Below, piece after piece: positions 46,278 through 55,784 of a stretch of DNA of 64,000 nt. A model generated the notes under the pieces. The model was not told where the DNA came from and did not search any database. It was given only the letters and a program-made list of their open reading frames with translations. The stretch spans positions 124,001 through 188,000 of the forward strand of contig NZ_CP111047.1 of assembly GCF_026250525.1 (NCBI RefSeq), read 5' to 3'. Both the position numbers and the translations under genes were made by a program. Numbering within the stretch: position 1 is the stretch's first letter; each line of letters opens with the position of its first letter. Source of the DNA: Chondrinema litorale. GTDB lineage: Bacteria > Bacteroidota > Bacteroidia > Cytophagales > Flammeovirgaceae.

Positions 46278-48183
46278 AGTAATTAAATATTTTTTAAAGG
46301 CCTATTTAATAATAGGCCTTTCTTCCATTTATACTGAATCAATATCTCAGCATAATAATAAATTTGATAGTTTAATTCAAATTTTAAATACTCAATCTGG
46401 ATTAGTAGATTCCGTACGTTTCGAAATTTTACGAGAATTATTTAAAGATAATACACTTGATCCCGATTTAAGATTACATTATGCTACTCAGGCATACAAT
46501 TTCTCAAAAGAAATTAAGAATCTTAAATGGCAATATCTATCCACCATAGATTTGGGGCATATTCATAAAAAAAAAGGAAATTTGGATGATGCTTTTAAAG
46601 CATTTTTTCATGGTGCGGAATTAGCAATAAAGACACAAAATAAGAAACACGAAGCAATTGCATTGAGTGCTATTGCAACTGTATATAGAGTAGAAGAAAA
46701 TTATAAAACAGCATTGCACTATTATAATCAAGGCATATCTATATTGAGAGAAGTTAATGATTCTACAAATTTGGCTAAAAGCCTAATGAATACAGGTGAG
46801 CTTTATCGAGTAAACCATATTTTAGATACTGCATTAATCTATTTTGAAGAATCGGGACAATTATTTGATCAGCTCAATTTTAAAATAGGCAATGCATATA
46901 ATTTAGGTAACATAGGGCTTGTATATGCAGAACAAGGTAAATATAAGTTAGCGGAAGATAATCTTCTAAAAGCTTCAGCGATATTAGAAGATTTGGGCGA
47001 TCGATATCCAATAGCTGTTTATAATACTTATATGGCGGATATTTACAAAGAACGCGGAGATTTAAACCTAGCCTTCGATTATGCACATAAAAGCTATCAG
47101 ATAGGTAAAGAGGAAGGTCTCAAAGAACAAATTCGAGATGCTAGTTTTAAACTTTCTGAATTGTATGATGAACTAGGAGATTATAAAAATGCTTTCTATT
47201 TTCAAAAAGAATTTATCACTTATAAAGACAGTCTTAACAATGCAAAGACGATACAGCAAATGGCTGATTTAAGAACTGAATTTGAAGTTTCGCAAAAGCA
47301 GGCAGAAGTAGATTTGTTGGAAAATGAGAAAAAAATTCAATTAATTCTTGGACTAGCATTAAGTGTTGTTTTTATTCTTGTGGTTATAATTTCTTTAATA
47401 TTATATAAAAGTAATAAGGTAAAAATAAGATCAAATAAATTGTTGCGAGAACAAAATGAAGAATTAGAAACACAACGAGATCAACTAGATCAATTAAACA
47501 ATACAAAAGATCGTTTCTTTGCAATTATTTCTCACGACTTAAGAGGACCTGTAAGTGGTATTAATGGTTTAGTTGCTTTAATTAAAATGTATATTGAGGA
47601 CAAGAATTATGACGGACTAGATGAGTTAATAAGGCACATTGATAAATCTTCAAGTACATTATCTTTCCTTTTAGATAATTTGCTTTCATGGGCTGTTAAT
47701 CAGCAAGGGCAATTTCCACATCATCCAGAAGATTTAGAGTTAAAGCCATTAATTGAAGAAATTGTAGATATTTTTCTAGATCTTTTTAGAGCAAAAGATT
47801 TAAAAGTGAATGTAGAAATCCCTGATTCTTTGAAGGTTTTAGCAGATAAAAACAGTGTACAGACGGTTATTAGAAACTTAATAAGTAATGCTATCAAATT
47901 CACTGCAAAAGGAGGGATAATAACTATTAAGGGAGAAACTTTTGGAAAGAATGTTAAAATAAAAGTGATTGATACGGGAGTTGGAATTCCTACTGAAAAA
48001 ATGGCTACTCTATTTCAATTAAAAGAGAAGAAAAGTACTGGAGGTACCAATGGTGAAAAAGGTATGGGTTTAGGCTTAAGGTTAGTTTTTGAATTTGTAG
48101 AAATGAACAATGGGAGTATTAAAGTAAATAGCATTGAGAATGAAGGCACTACATTTACGGTATGTTTACCAAAGCTTAATTAA
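46249..48183 (+). CDS. TPR-containing membrane histidine kinase
   Basis: Up to 644 residues; several ATG/GTG codons cluster at the start, so the exact N-terminus is uncertain. A signal-like hydrophobic stretch (about 14-30) is followed by about six TPR units (about 60-330; for example KYKLAEDNLLKASAILEDLGD) outside the cytoplasm, one membrane helix (about 365-385), a coiled coil, HisKA with H429 in FAIISHDLRGP, and HATPase (LISNAIKFT, DTGVGIP, GMGLGLRLV). No receiver is adjacent. This architecture is frequent in Bacteroidota. It overlaps the preceding small acidic protein gene. Confidence 0.9.
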   Translation: MMVMMTVANKVIKYFLKAYLIIGLSSIYTESISQHNNKFDSLIQILNTQSGLVDSVRFEILRELFKDNTLDPDLRLHYATQAYNFSKEIKNLKWQYLSTIDLGHIHKKKGNLDDAFKAFFHGAELAIKTQNKKHEAIALSAIATVYRVEENYKTALHYYNQGISILREVNDSTNLAKSLMNTGELYRVNHILDTALIYFEESGQLFDQLNFKIGNAYNLGNIGLVYAEQGKYKLAEDNLLKASAILEDLGDRYPIAVYNTYMADIYKERGDLNLAFDYAHKSYQIGKEEGLKEQIRDASFKLSELYDELGDYKNAFYFQKEFITYKDSLNNAKTIQQMADLRTEFEVSQKQAEVDLLENEKKIQLILGLALSVVFILVVIISLILYKSNKVKIRSNKLLREQNEELETQRDQLDQLNNTKDRFFAIISHDLRGPVSGINGLVALIKMYIEDKNYDGLDELIRHIDKSSSTLSFLLDNLLSWAVNQQGQFPHHPEDLELKPLIEEIVDIFLDLFRAKDLKVNVEIPDSLKVLADKNSVQTVIRNLISNAIKFTAKGGIITIKGETFGKNVKIKVIDTGVGIPTEKMATLFQLKEKKSTGGTNGEKGMGLGLRLVFEFVEMNNGSIKVNSIENEGTTFTVCLPKLN

Positions 48184-48273
48184 GTAAAAGCCAACTGTAA
48201 AAGAGTCTTAACTAGAGTTTACTTTTTTAATAAAAATCAATGATAAGGAGAACAGAACATTTAATTCTTTGCT

Positions 48274-48687
48274 ATGAAAAAATTATTCTTACTTCTTCTT
48301 TCTTTAGTATGCTTCTCTGCTTATAGCCAAAACTCAGTCTTTAATGCGATTAATTATTCGTCATTAGATTATAAAATTTTGAATAGAGATACATTAAGTT
48401 ATTCTATTCCCCAACCAGATTCTACCGGGGTAGATTCTATGGTAATTTATGCCAGTCTGGTTTATCCAAACCTACCTTTTAACTTCGATAATGAACAATT
48501 ATCTCTTAAAACTAAGCAAATAATGCAAGATGATAATATCCAGTTTTTATATATCTGGAGAGATGAAAAAGCATTGTGGATGTTACCGATTAGTAGGAGA
48601 ACAAAAGAAATGATAGAGATTGAAAAAGCTTCATTTATAGGCACAATGGAATTAGCCAACCAAAGTATTAGAATAAGAAATGACTAG
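48274..48687 (+). CDS. Secreted hypothetical protein
   Basis: A 137-residue protein with a clear signal peptide (MKKLFLLLLSLVCFSAYSQ). The mature part is mixed strand/helix with no family I recognise. It lies 90 bases after the TPR kinase on the same strand and 97 bases before an HExxH lipoprotein. Probably periplasmic or secreted. Confidence 0.6.
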   Translation: MKKLFLLLLSLVCFSAYSQNSVFNAINYSSLDYKILNRDTLSYSIPQPDSTGVDSMVIYASLVYPNLPFNFDNEQLSLKTKQIMQDDNIQFLYIWRDEKALWMLPISRRTKEMIEIEKASFIGTMELANQSIRIRND

Positions 48688-48784
48688 TTTTTTGGTCAAT
48701 TAGAGGTATAAAACGCTCATTTTTCCATGTAGTTTATAACTTAGCAAAATCAATTATTTACTTCAATTTTGTGAGTTTGATTTT

Positions 48785-49753
48785 ATGATTCAACCTAGAA
48801 AAGCTATAAACTACATATGCACTTTTTTTCTAATTATTTTTCTTCAAGCCTGTTCTTCTATCTTAATTAAACAAGATGTTTCCGATTTACCGGCAAACTC
48901 CCAAATCATTACTTCAGACATCGATAACTTTTACAATGCTTTTGATTTAGCCTTAGAAGATACTACCAAAGCAGAAGAAATTTTTAAAGAATATTATTTT
49001 TCAGTTGGCACAAAAGGCTTAAAAGAATTTTATAAATCTAAAATTCATTCGACAGAAAAATTCTCAGATTTTGTAATTCATTATAGAGACTTTTATCAGT
49101 CTATTAGAGAAAATGTGAGCGATATTCATGATTTGGAGAATCAGATTTTCGATCATTTTAAAGTATTCGAAAACTTGTATCCTACGGCTGTTTTCCCAGA
49201 TGTATATTTTGTTATAGGTCGATTTAGTTCTAATGGAACAATTTCAAAGAATGGTTTACTGATAGGCACTGAAATATTAAGTCACACAGATGATTTATAC
49301 ACAGAAAATTGGAATAAAGAGATTCTAAGAATCAGTATGGAGCGAAGCCATATTCCGGTTACAGTTGCTCATGAATTAGTCCACTTTAACCAAAGTAAAA
49401 TGAAGAAAGGCAACACATTACTCTGGAAAAGTATTAGAGAAGGCTCCGCAGAATTTATTGCCGAATTTATTAGCGGTGAAACCGATGGAGATTATGCAGC
49501 TTTTGAAGGGCGAGAGCTTGATATCTGGAAAGATTTTAAAGAAGATATGGACAAAAGTATATGGAGCCCTTGGCAGCAAGCGAGCGAAAAACACCCTAAA
49601 AATGCAGGTTATTGGGCTGGATATATGATTTGCAAAGCCTATTACGATCAAATTGGAGATAAGGAAAAATCCATTTACGACATACTTCATATCGAAGATT
49701 ATCAAGACTTTTACTATAAGAGTAAAGTAGAAAAATATTTAGAAGATTTGTGA
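48785..49753 (+). CDS. Putative zinc-metalloprotease lipoprotein (DUF2268/GldB-like)
   Basis: A 322-residue lipoprotein (lipobox LQAC, Cys23). VAHELVHFNQ contains HExxH (H196, E197, H200), and REGSAEFIAEFISGE about 30 residues later supplies a likely third ligand Glu, the layout of DUF2268-type gluzincins; GldB-like gliding lipoproteins share this fold but usually lack the metal site. LYPTAVFPDVYFVIGRFSSNG upstream also matches that group. Likely acts at the cell envelope. Protease activity is inference. Confidence 0.7.
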   Translation: MIQPRKAINYICTFFLIIFLQACSSILIKQDVSDLPANSQIITSDIDNFYNAFDLALEDTTKAEEIFKEYYFSVGTKGLKEFYKSKIHSTEKFSDFVIHYRDFYQSIRENVSDIHDLENQIFDHFKVFENLYPTAVFPDVYFVIGRFSSNGTISKNGLLIGTEILSHTDDLYTENWNKEILRISMERSHIPVTVAHELVHFNQSKMKKGNTLLWKSIREGSAEFIAEFISGETDGDYAAFEGRELDIWKDFKEDMDKSIWSPWQQASEKHPKNAGYWAGYMICKAYYDQIGDKEKSIYDILHIEDYQDFYYKSKVEKYLEDL

Positions 49754-49882
49754 AAATGCGATTGAATAGGCTAATAATTACCAAGTCAATCTTACGAATT
49801 AGCAATGAAAATTAGCATACTTTAAAAACCGCAATATAAATTATCAATCCGAAGATGCAATTACAGAATTTCATTTAAAACC

Positions 49883-49913
49883 TTTGCTTAAAAAATTTAA
49901 TAGCTAGCTTTGC
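49883..49913 (+). promoter_or_regulatory. Bacteroidota-type promoter for the riboswitch-nrd transcript
   Basis: TTTG at 49883-49886 and TAGCTTTGC at 49905-49913 match the -33 TTTG and -7 TAnnTTTGY elements with an 18-base spacer. Transcription would begin near 49919, just before the riboswitch. Confidence 0.75.
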
Positions 49914-49931
49914 ACCTGTAAAATCTAAGTA

Positions 49932-50040
49932 GTAAGGTATTACACGTCTTGTAATAAAAGAGGGGAATCGTGTGTAAATCGCGAGCTGTTGCGCAACTGT
50001 AAGTAAAAGCAAGTCTTTTATAAGCCAGATTACCTTCCTT
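49932..50040 (+). promoter_or_regulatory. Cobalamin (adenosylcobalamin/B12) riboswitch aptamer
   Basis: The conserved core is clear: GGGAATCGTGTG, then GCGCAACTGTAAG, and the B12 box AGCCAGATTACCT. AAGGTA near 49935 pairs with TACCTT near 50031 as the closing helix. It lies between a matching promoter and nrdB, so B12 status should control the class I ribonucleotide reductase. B12-controlled class I RNR genes are known in other bacteria that also have a B12-dependent RNR. Confidence 0.92.
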
Positions 50041-50051
50041 CACTACGTGGC

Positions 50052-50179
50052 TTTACTTTCGCATCAAAAGTAAATGTCTGAAAGGGGATAGTATCTGCTT
50101 ATCTTCTTTATAGGGATTGCTTTCTCCACATTTTACTTTTTGATGCTTAAAATTTTAATCAGTTAAAAAAAGTAAAATG
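50052..50179 (+). promoter_or_regulatory. Riboswitch expression platform with alternative helices at the nrdB start
   Basis: Three helices can form. A: TTTACTTT 50052-50059 with AAAGTAAA 50067-50074. B: 50061-50074 with 50132-50146 (14 pairs, one bulge). C: 50131-50141 with 50167-50177, exactly 11 pairs reaching the A of the nrdB ATG. A and B exclude each other, B and C exclude each other, A and C are compatible. This fits a switch at translation initiation. Pairing is seen directly; which state is ligand-bound is inference. Confidence 0.6.
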
Positions 50180-51151
50180 AGCATCTTTGATAAGAGAATT
50201 AACTACAAACCATTCGAATACGCAGAAATTCTGGATTTTACAGAAGCTATAAACAAATCTTTTTGGGTACACTCAGAAATTGATTTTACCGCTGATATTC
50301 AAGATTTTCATTCACATCTAGAAAAAAACGAGAAAGAAGCGATTAAAAAAAGCTTGTTAGCCATTGCTCAAATTGAAGTAGCAGTAAAAACTTTTTGGGG
50401 TAATCTTTATCAGCACTTGCCAAAGCCAGAGTTTAATGGCTTAGGTAGTACATTTGCAGAGTGTGAATTTAGACATTCAGAAGCTTACTCAAGATTGCTT
50501 GAGGTTTTAGGTTACAATGGAGAATTTGAAAAACTGATGGAAACTCCTGTAATTAAAAAGAGAGTAAGTTACCTTTCAGATGCGCTTTCAAGTGCAAAAT
50601 CGCAAGATAGAAAAGCATATTTACTTTCACTTATTTTGTTTTCAATCCTGATTGAAAATGTGTCTCTATTTAGCCAATTTGCCATTATTCTATCATTTCA
50701 ACGCTTTAAAGGACTGATGAAAAACATCAGTAACATAATCGCTTGGACATCTATAGATGAGCAAATACATGCTAATGCTGGTATTTTTATAGTAAACAAA
50801 ATCAAAGAAGAATTTCCCGAGTTTTTTGATGAAGAAATGCAGGGCAAAATCAAAGACATTGTTTCATCATCTATCAATATAGAAGCTGAAATTTTAGACT
50901 GGATCTTTGCTGATGGAGAGCTGGAAACAATTAACAAAGAAAACCTACTCAACTTTATGAAATACCGAGTAGATGATAGCTTAAATCAAATTGGTTTACC
51001 TAAAATGTATGCTGTTACTGAATCGGAGTATCAAAAAATGGCTTGGTTCGAAGAAGAAATTTTTGCTAATAGTTTGGATGATTTCTTTGCTAAGCGTCCT
51101 GTAGACTATACAAAGCACGATAAAAGCATTACAGCCGACGATTTATTTTAA
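50177..51151 (+). CDS. nrdB: Class I ribonucleotide reductase, small (radical) subunit
   Basis: A 324-residue di-metal protein of the ferritin-like fold. Predicted metal ligands are E67, E97, H100, E160, E195 and H198 (FAECEFRHSEAY, LIENVSLF, IDEQIH), and the radical Tyr is Y104, four residues after H100, so a classic tyrosyl-radical enzyme. C-terminus TADDLF would dock to NrdA. Oxygen-dependent and cobalamin-independent. The gene is first after the cobalamin riboswitch; nrdA follows 72 bases later. Confidence 0.95.
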   Translation: MSIFDKRINYKPFEYAEILDFTEAINKSFWVHSEIDFTADIQDFHSHLEKNEKEAIKKSLLAIAQIEVAVKTFWGNLYQHLPKPEFNGLGSTFAECEFRHSEAYSRLLEVLGYNGEFEKLMETPVIKKRVSYLSDALSSAKSQDRKAYLLSLILFSILIENVSLFSQFAIILSFQRFKGLMKNISNIIAWTSIDEQIHANAGIFIVNKIKEEFPEFFDEEMQGKIKDIVSSSINIEAEILDWIFADGELETINKENLLNFMKYRVDDSLNQIGLPKMYAVTESEYQKMAWFEEEIFANSLDDFFAKRPVDYTKHDKSITADDLF

Positions 51152-51223
51152 TGAGTTTTAGATAAACCCATAACAAAGAACAGATAATATTTCAACAAGC
51201 AACATTATAATTAGAATACAAAC

Positions 51224-52870
51224 ATGGAAAGACTTTGGTGGTTGAATGAAGAGAGTCAGCAGATATTAAACAGAGGATATTTACTAAAAGGAGAAACTGT
51301 AAAAACTGCAATAGAAAGAATTGCAACTGCAGCGGCGAAAAGATTATATAAACCAGAATTAATACCTTCTTTTATTGAGGTAATAGAGAAGGGATGGATG
51401 AGTTTAAGCTCGCCAATTTGGGCAAATATGGGCACAGAAAGAGGTTTGCCAATATCTTGCTTTAATGTATTTGTACCAGATAATATCGAAGGAATTACGC
51501 ATAAACTAGGTGAAGTTATTATGCAAACCAAGATTGGTGGTGGTACTTCTGGGTATTTTGGCGAATTGCGAGAAAGAGGTTCTGCAGTTACAGATAATGG
51601 TAAAAGTAGTGGAGCTGTTAGCTTTATGAAACTCTTCGATACTGCAATGGATACCATTTCGCAAGGTGGTGTAAGAAGAGGTGCTTTTGCTACCTATTTA
51701 GATATAGATCATCCAGATATTAAGGAGTTTTTGCAGATCAAAAATATTGGGAATCCCATACAAAACCTGTTTTTTGGAGTTTGTGTGCCAGATTACTGGA
51801 TGCAGGACATGATAGATGGAGATAGAGAAAAGAGGGAAATTTGGGCAAAAGTATTGGAAAGCAGACAGCAAAAAGGCTTACCGTATATCTTCTTTACAGA
51901 TAACATTAATAAGAACAAGCCTCAGGTTTACAAAGACAAAAATCTGGCAATTCGTTCTAGTAATTTGTGTGCTGAGATTGCATTGCCATCTACCAAAGAA
52001 GAATCGTTTATCTGTTGTTTGTCTTCTATGAATTTAGAATTGTACGACGAATGGAAAGACACAGATGCAGTGAAAACAGCCATTTATTTTCTGGATGCAG
52101 TGTTACAAGAATTTATTGCTAAAACTGAAGATAATTATTATCTGGCTTCTGCTAATAAATTTGCTAAAAGGCATAGGGCATTAGGTTTAGGCGTAATGGG
52201 TTGGCATTCTTATCTGCAAAAGAATATGATACCTTTTGAAAGCATGGAAGCCAAATTACTCAATAATACCATGTTTAAAGACATTAAGGATAATGCAGAT
52301 AAAGCCAGTGAAGAATTGGCAGAAATATATGGAGAACCAGATATTTTGAAAGATTATGGCAGAAGAAATACGACCTTAATGGCGATTGCTCCAACCACTT
52401 CTTCTTCAGCAATTTTGGGACAAGCTTCACCAGGTATTGAGCCATATAGCAGCAATTACTATAAAGCTGGTTTGGCAAAAGGAAACTTTATGCGTAAGAA
52501 TAAATACCTTAAAGAATTACTTGCTGAAAAAGGACTAGATAATGAAGATACTTGGAGAAGTATATTGCTAAATCATGGTAGTGTTCAACATTTGATTGAG
52601 TTAACTAGCGAAGAGAAATCTGTATTTAAAACCTTCAAAGAAATCAGTCAATTAGAAATTATACAACAGGCTGCTATAAGACAAAAATACATAGATCAAT
52701 CGCAAAGTCTTAACCTTAATATTCCATCAAACTTGAGAATTAAAGAGGTGAATAACTTACTTATTCAAGCATGGAAACTGGGTGTGAAAACACTTTATTA
52801 CCAAAGAAGTCAGAGTGTTTCTAAAGAATTTGTAGCTAATTTGGTGACTTGTTCTAGTTGCGAAGCTTAA
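51224..52870 (+). CDS. nrdA: Class I ribonucleotide reductase, large (catalytic) subunit, compact form
   Basis: A 548-residue catalytic subunit. It starts directly at the catalytic domain (LWWLNEESQQILNRGYLLKGE), so the N-terminal ATP-cone allosteric domain found in many NrdA (about 760 residues) is absent. Active-site N247/C249/E251 in SNLCAEI, redox Cys C79 in ISCFNVF and C264/C265, LYYQRS radical-transfer Tyr and C-terminal CSSC for re-reduction are all present. It makes deoxyribonucleotides together with NrdB. Lack of ATP cone means no classic dATP activity switch in this subunit. Confidence 0.95.
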   Translation: MERLWWLNEESQQILNRGYLLKGETVKTAIERIATAAAKRLYKPELIPSFIEVIEKGWMSLSSPIWANMGTERGLPISCFNVFVPDNIEGITHKLGEVIMQTKIGGGTSGYFGELRERGSAVTDNGKSSGAVSFMKLFDTAMDTISQGGVRRGAFATYLDIDHPDIKEFLQIKNIGNPIQNLFFGVCVPDYWMQDMIDGDREKREIWAKVLESRQQKGLPYIFFTDNINKNKPQVYKDKNLAIRSSNLCAEIALPSTKEESFICCLSSMNLELYDEWKDTDAVKTAIYFLDAVLQEFIAKTEDNYYLASANKFAKRHRALGLGVMGWHSYLQKNMIPFESMEAKLLNNTMFKDIKDNADKASEELAEIYGEPDILKDYGRRNTTLMAIAPTTSSSAILGQASPGIEPYSSNYYKAGLAKGNFMRKNKYLKELLAEKGLDNEDTWRSILLNHGSVQHLIELTSEEKSVFKTFKEISQLEIIQQAAIRQKYIDQSQSLNLNIPSNLRIKEVNNLLIQAWKLGVKTLYYQRSQSVSKEFVANLVTCSSCEA

Positions 52871-52900
52871 AATTCTCTAATCTCTTTTAATAATATTAAT

Positions 52901-52947
52901 GCCTGAGTTTTGGTGATATTTAGCCAAAATTTCAGGCTATTTTTTTA
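52901..52947 (+). terminator. Terminator of the nrdBA operon
   Basis: GCCTGAGTTTTGG and CCAAAATTTCAGGC form a ~13-base stem with a bulge, followed by a seven-T run. Confidence 0.82.
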
Positions 52948-53253
52948 TCAAATCAATCTTAATTGTGGTTTCTTTTTTATGGGAATTAATCCAAATACAG
53001 GAATTAAGTTTCAATATGGGATATATCTTAATGATGAAATTACACTATCTCATTGAAAATCAGCAAAATAAAAGTCTGTTTATAATTGGGTAAACTAATT
53101 GTTTAAATATTATTAATACCTCTTTCAAATTGATTAAAGCTAACTAAACCACCAAATAATTTAGATAAATTAGAAACGCTGTAACTAGTACTAACATCAT
53201 TAACAAAAGCCTATTAAGGCTGTATAAAGCTATGAACGTCTAAACAGCTACAG
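52948..53253. other. Intergenic region, nothing recognised
   Basis: AT-rich gap between the nrd terminator and the SpoIIE paralog. No open frame or clear promoter match. Confidence 0.5.
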
Positions 53254-55752
53254 ATGAGATCAAGAACTAAACACCCTACCAATGGATTAAGAAAAATCTA
53301 TGTTCTTGCTTTGTCAATTATTGCCATCATCATCATTTTTAGTCAATTATTAATACACCACAGTATATTAAAATTATCTAGTGATGCAGGTATAATTAAC
53401 ATTGCTGGGCGCCAGCGTATGTTGAGCCAGAAAATAGCGAAGCTTGCACTTATTATTGATTATGCTGAATTTAATATTACAGACTCAAAAAAGGAATTAA
53501 AAGAAGTTTTTGAGTTATGGGAAAAAGTTCATTTTGGTTTACAATACGGAGATTCGTGTTTGCACCTTAAAAGCATAGAAAACACTGCATCGATACAGAA
53601 TTTGTTTAGCAAGTTAAATCCGCATTTTAAAGAAATTCAGAAAAGTGTAAATATTCTTGTAGATACACATACTTATGATTCTACTACTGTTGCCAAATCA
53701 GTTCACACCATTTTAGCCAATGAGAAAGATTTTTTATCTATTATGGATCAAATAGTGAATGAATATGAGTTTGAATCGAACAATAAAATTCGACAGTTAG
53801 AGAAAATAGAATTTAGTCTTTTACTAGTCGCATTACTTATATTGGCAATTGAAGGCCTCTTTATTTTTAGACCTGTAATTAATGCGCTGGATAGAAATTA
53901 TTTGAAATTAAAAGATCGAAACAGACTACTTAAGATACAACAGAATGAGCTTCAAAAGCAAAAAAGTCAGCTAAAAGATAGTAATGAGGAGCTCGAAAAC
54001 ATAAAAGAAGAGTTGATGAATCAGGCTGAGGAAATGAAGATAATGAATGAAAGCCTTAGTGATAAAAATACAGATCTTGAAATTTCTTATAACTTATTGG
54101 TTCGCCAAAAGAAAGAATTAAAGCTCTTGTCGCAAGTAGCAGAAGAGGTGAGCAATGGAGTAATTATTACGGATAAAGATGGAAAAGCAGAGTGGGTAAA
54201 TAAAGGTTTCTCTCAAATATCTGGGTATACTTTAAAAGACATTATTGGCAAAAAACCAGAGGAATTACTACAAGGGGATGAGATAAATTTGGAAACTAAA
54301 AACCACATCTGTAAATTCTTAAAGCAGAAAATTCCATTTTTTGTAGAGTTTCAATGTTATCACAGATTAGGGCTTCCTTATTGGAGTTGCATCCAAATCA
54401 CTCCAATTTTCGATGAAAAGGGAGAAGTTGACAAATATATATATGTTCAGCAAGATATTACTGAGCATAAAAATGTTGAAGAGCGCACACGTAAACACAA
54501 TCAAGAATTATTAAACTTTCAGGAAGAACTTTCGGAGGCTTATGCTTTTCAATCTGCATTGTTTAATAGTGCAGCGGCAATCATTATTGCTACTGATACT
54601 AATGGGATTATCACTAGCTTTAATAAAACTGCAGAGAAATTTCTTGGCTACAATGCAGAAGAAGTTATTAATAAGCAAACACCAGCTTTATTTTTTGATT
54701 CTGTTGAGATGGCAAATTTGAAAGTGGAGGCATTAAACAAATCAGTAGAAGTAGAAAATGAATTTGGCTTATTTACAGCACAGCTCACTAGTGGGAATAA
54801 TACATTCATTACAGATATCAATTTTGTAAGAAAAAATGGCAATTCTTTTCCAGTATCGCTATCAATTGCAAGTATTAAAAATGAAGTTGGTGAGGCCTCT
54901 GGTTACATTGTAATTGCTGAAGATATCTCTGATAGAAGAGCTGCAGAAAAGCAGTTAAAACAATCTTTTGAGACTATTCAGACAAAAAATAAACATATTA
55001 CTGATAGTATCAATTATGCACAAAGAATACAAAATTCTATATTGCCAAAGCAAGATCTTTTGCAGGACATCTTTTCAGAATATTTTGTATTCTTTAGACC
55101 TAAAGATGTGGTTAGTGGTGATTTCTACTGGGCAACAACAAGAAATGACAAAATTATATTAGCGGCTGTAGATTGTACAGGTCATGGTGTTCCAGGGGCA
55201 TTTATGTCTTTAATTGGAAACACACTGTTAAATAAAATCATCAATGGTTATGGCATTACTGAACCAGATGAAATTCTTGAGTTACTTCATAGTGAGGTTG
55301 TAAATACATTGCATCAAAATCAAAATGGTGGCCGAGATGGAATGGATATGTCTTTGTGTACAATTACACCTTCAAAGAAAACAATAGCATTTGCCGGTGC
55401 TAGAAATCCGTTATATCTTATAAAAGACAATGAGATGATGGTAATTAAGGGCAATAGAAAAGGAGTGGGAGGGCAAGTAAAAAGTTTAGATAATTCTTTT
55501 GATAAGCATGTTATTACATATGAAAATGAGGTAAGTCTTTATTTGTTTTCAGATGGGTATCAAGATCAATTTGGTGGAGAAGAGCAAAAAGTGAAGTTAG
55601 GGCAAAAAAGGATGCGTTCTCTAATTGAAGAAAATGCACATAGGCCAATGCAAGAGCAATTATATGTACTCAAAGATGCATTTATAGAATGGAAACAATC
55701 TGAAAAGCAGATTGATGATGTATTGGTATTAGGCGCTAAGATAGCTTCGTAG
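53254..55752 (+). CDS. PilJ_N-PAS-PAS-SpoIIE sensor phosphatase (second paralog)
   Basis: An 832-residue protein with the same order as 26658-29162: TM1 about 14-36, PilJ-like sensor with NIAGRQRMLSQKIAKLAL, TM2 about 188-210, coiled coil, PAS1 (VNKGFSQISGYTLKDIIG, YVQQDITEH), PAS2 (NKTAEKFLGYNAEEV) and SpoIIE phosphatase (SGDFYWA, DCTGHGVPGAFMS, DGMDMS, FSDGYQDQFGG). The GRQRMLSQ text here is closer to the PilJ consensus. The sensor halves differ more than the phosphatase halves, suggesting different inputs and similar output. Confidence 0.92.
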   Translation: MRSRTKHPTNGLRKIYVLALSIIAIIIIFSQLLIHHSILKLSSDAGIINIAGRQRMLSQKIAKLALIIDYAEFNITDSKKELKEVFELWEKVHFGLQYGDSCLHLKSIENTASIQNLFSKLNPHFKEIQKSVNILVDTHTYDSTTVAKSVHTILANEKDFLSIMDQIVNEYEFESNNKIRQLEKIEFSLLLVALLILAIEGLFIFRPVINALDRNYLKLKDRNRLLKIQQNELQKQKSQLKDSNEELENIKEELMNQAEEMKIMNESLSDKNTDLEISYNLLVRQKKELKLLSQVAEEVSNGVIITDKDGKAEWVNKGFSQISGYTLKDIIGKKPEELLQGDEINLETKNHICKFLKQKIPFFVEFQCYHRLGLPYWSCIQITPIFDEKGEVDKYIYVQQDITEHKNVEERTRKHNQELLNFQEELSEAYAFQSALFNSAAAIIIATDTNGIITSFNKTAEKFLGYNAEEVINKQTPALFFDSVEMANLKVEALNKSVEVENEFGLFTAQLTSGNNTFITDINFVRKNGNSFPVSLSIASIKNEVGEASGYIVIAEDISDRRAAEKQLKQSFETIQTKNKHITDSINYAQRIQNSILPKQDLLQDIFSEYFVFFRPKDVVSGDFYWATTRNDKIILAAVDCTGHGVPGAFMSLIGNTLLNKIINGYGITEPDEILELLHSEVVNTLHQNQNGGRDGMDMSLCTITPSKKTIAFAGARNPLYLIKDNEMMVIKGNRKGVGGQVKSLDNSFDKHVITYENEVSLYLFSDGYQDQFGGEEQKVKLGQKRMRSLIEENAHRPMQEQLYVLKDAFIEWKQSEKQIDDVLVLGAKIAS

Positions 55753-55784
55753 CCAATTGATTAATACATTCAAATTACATTTTA

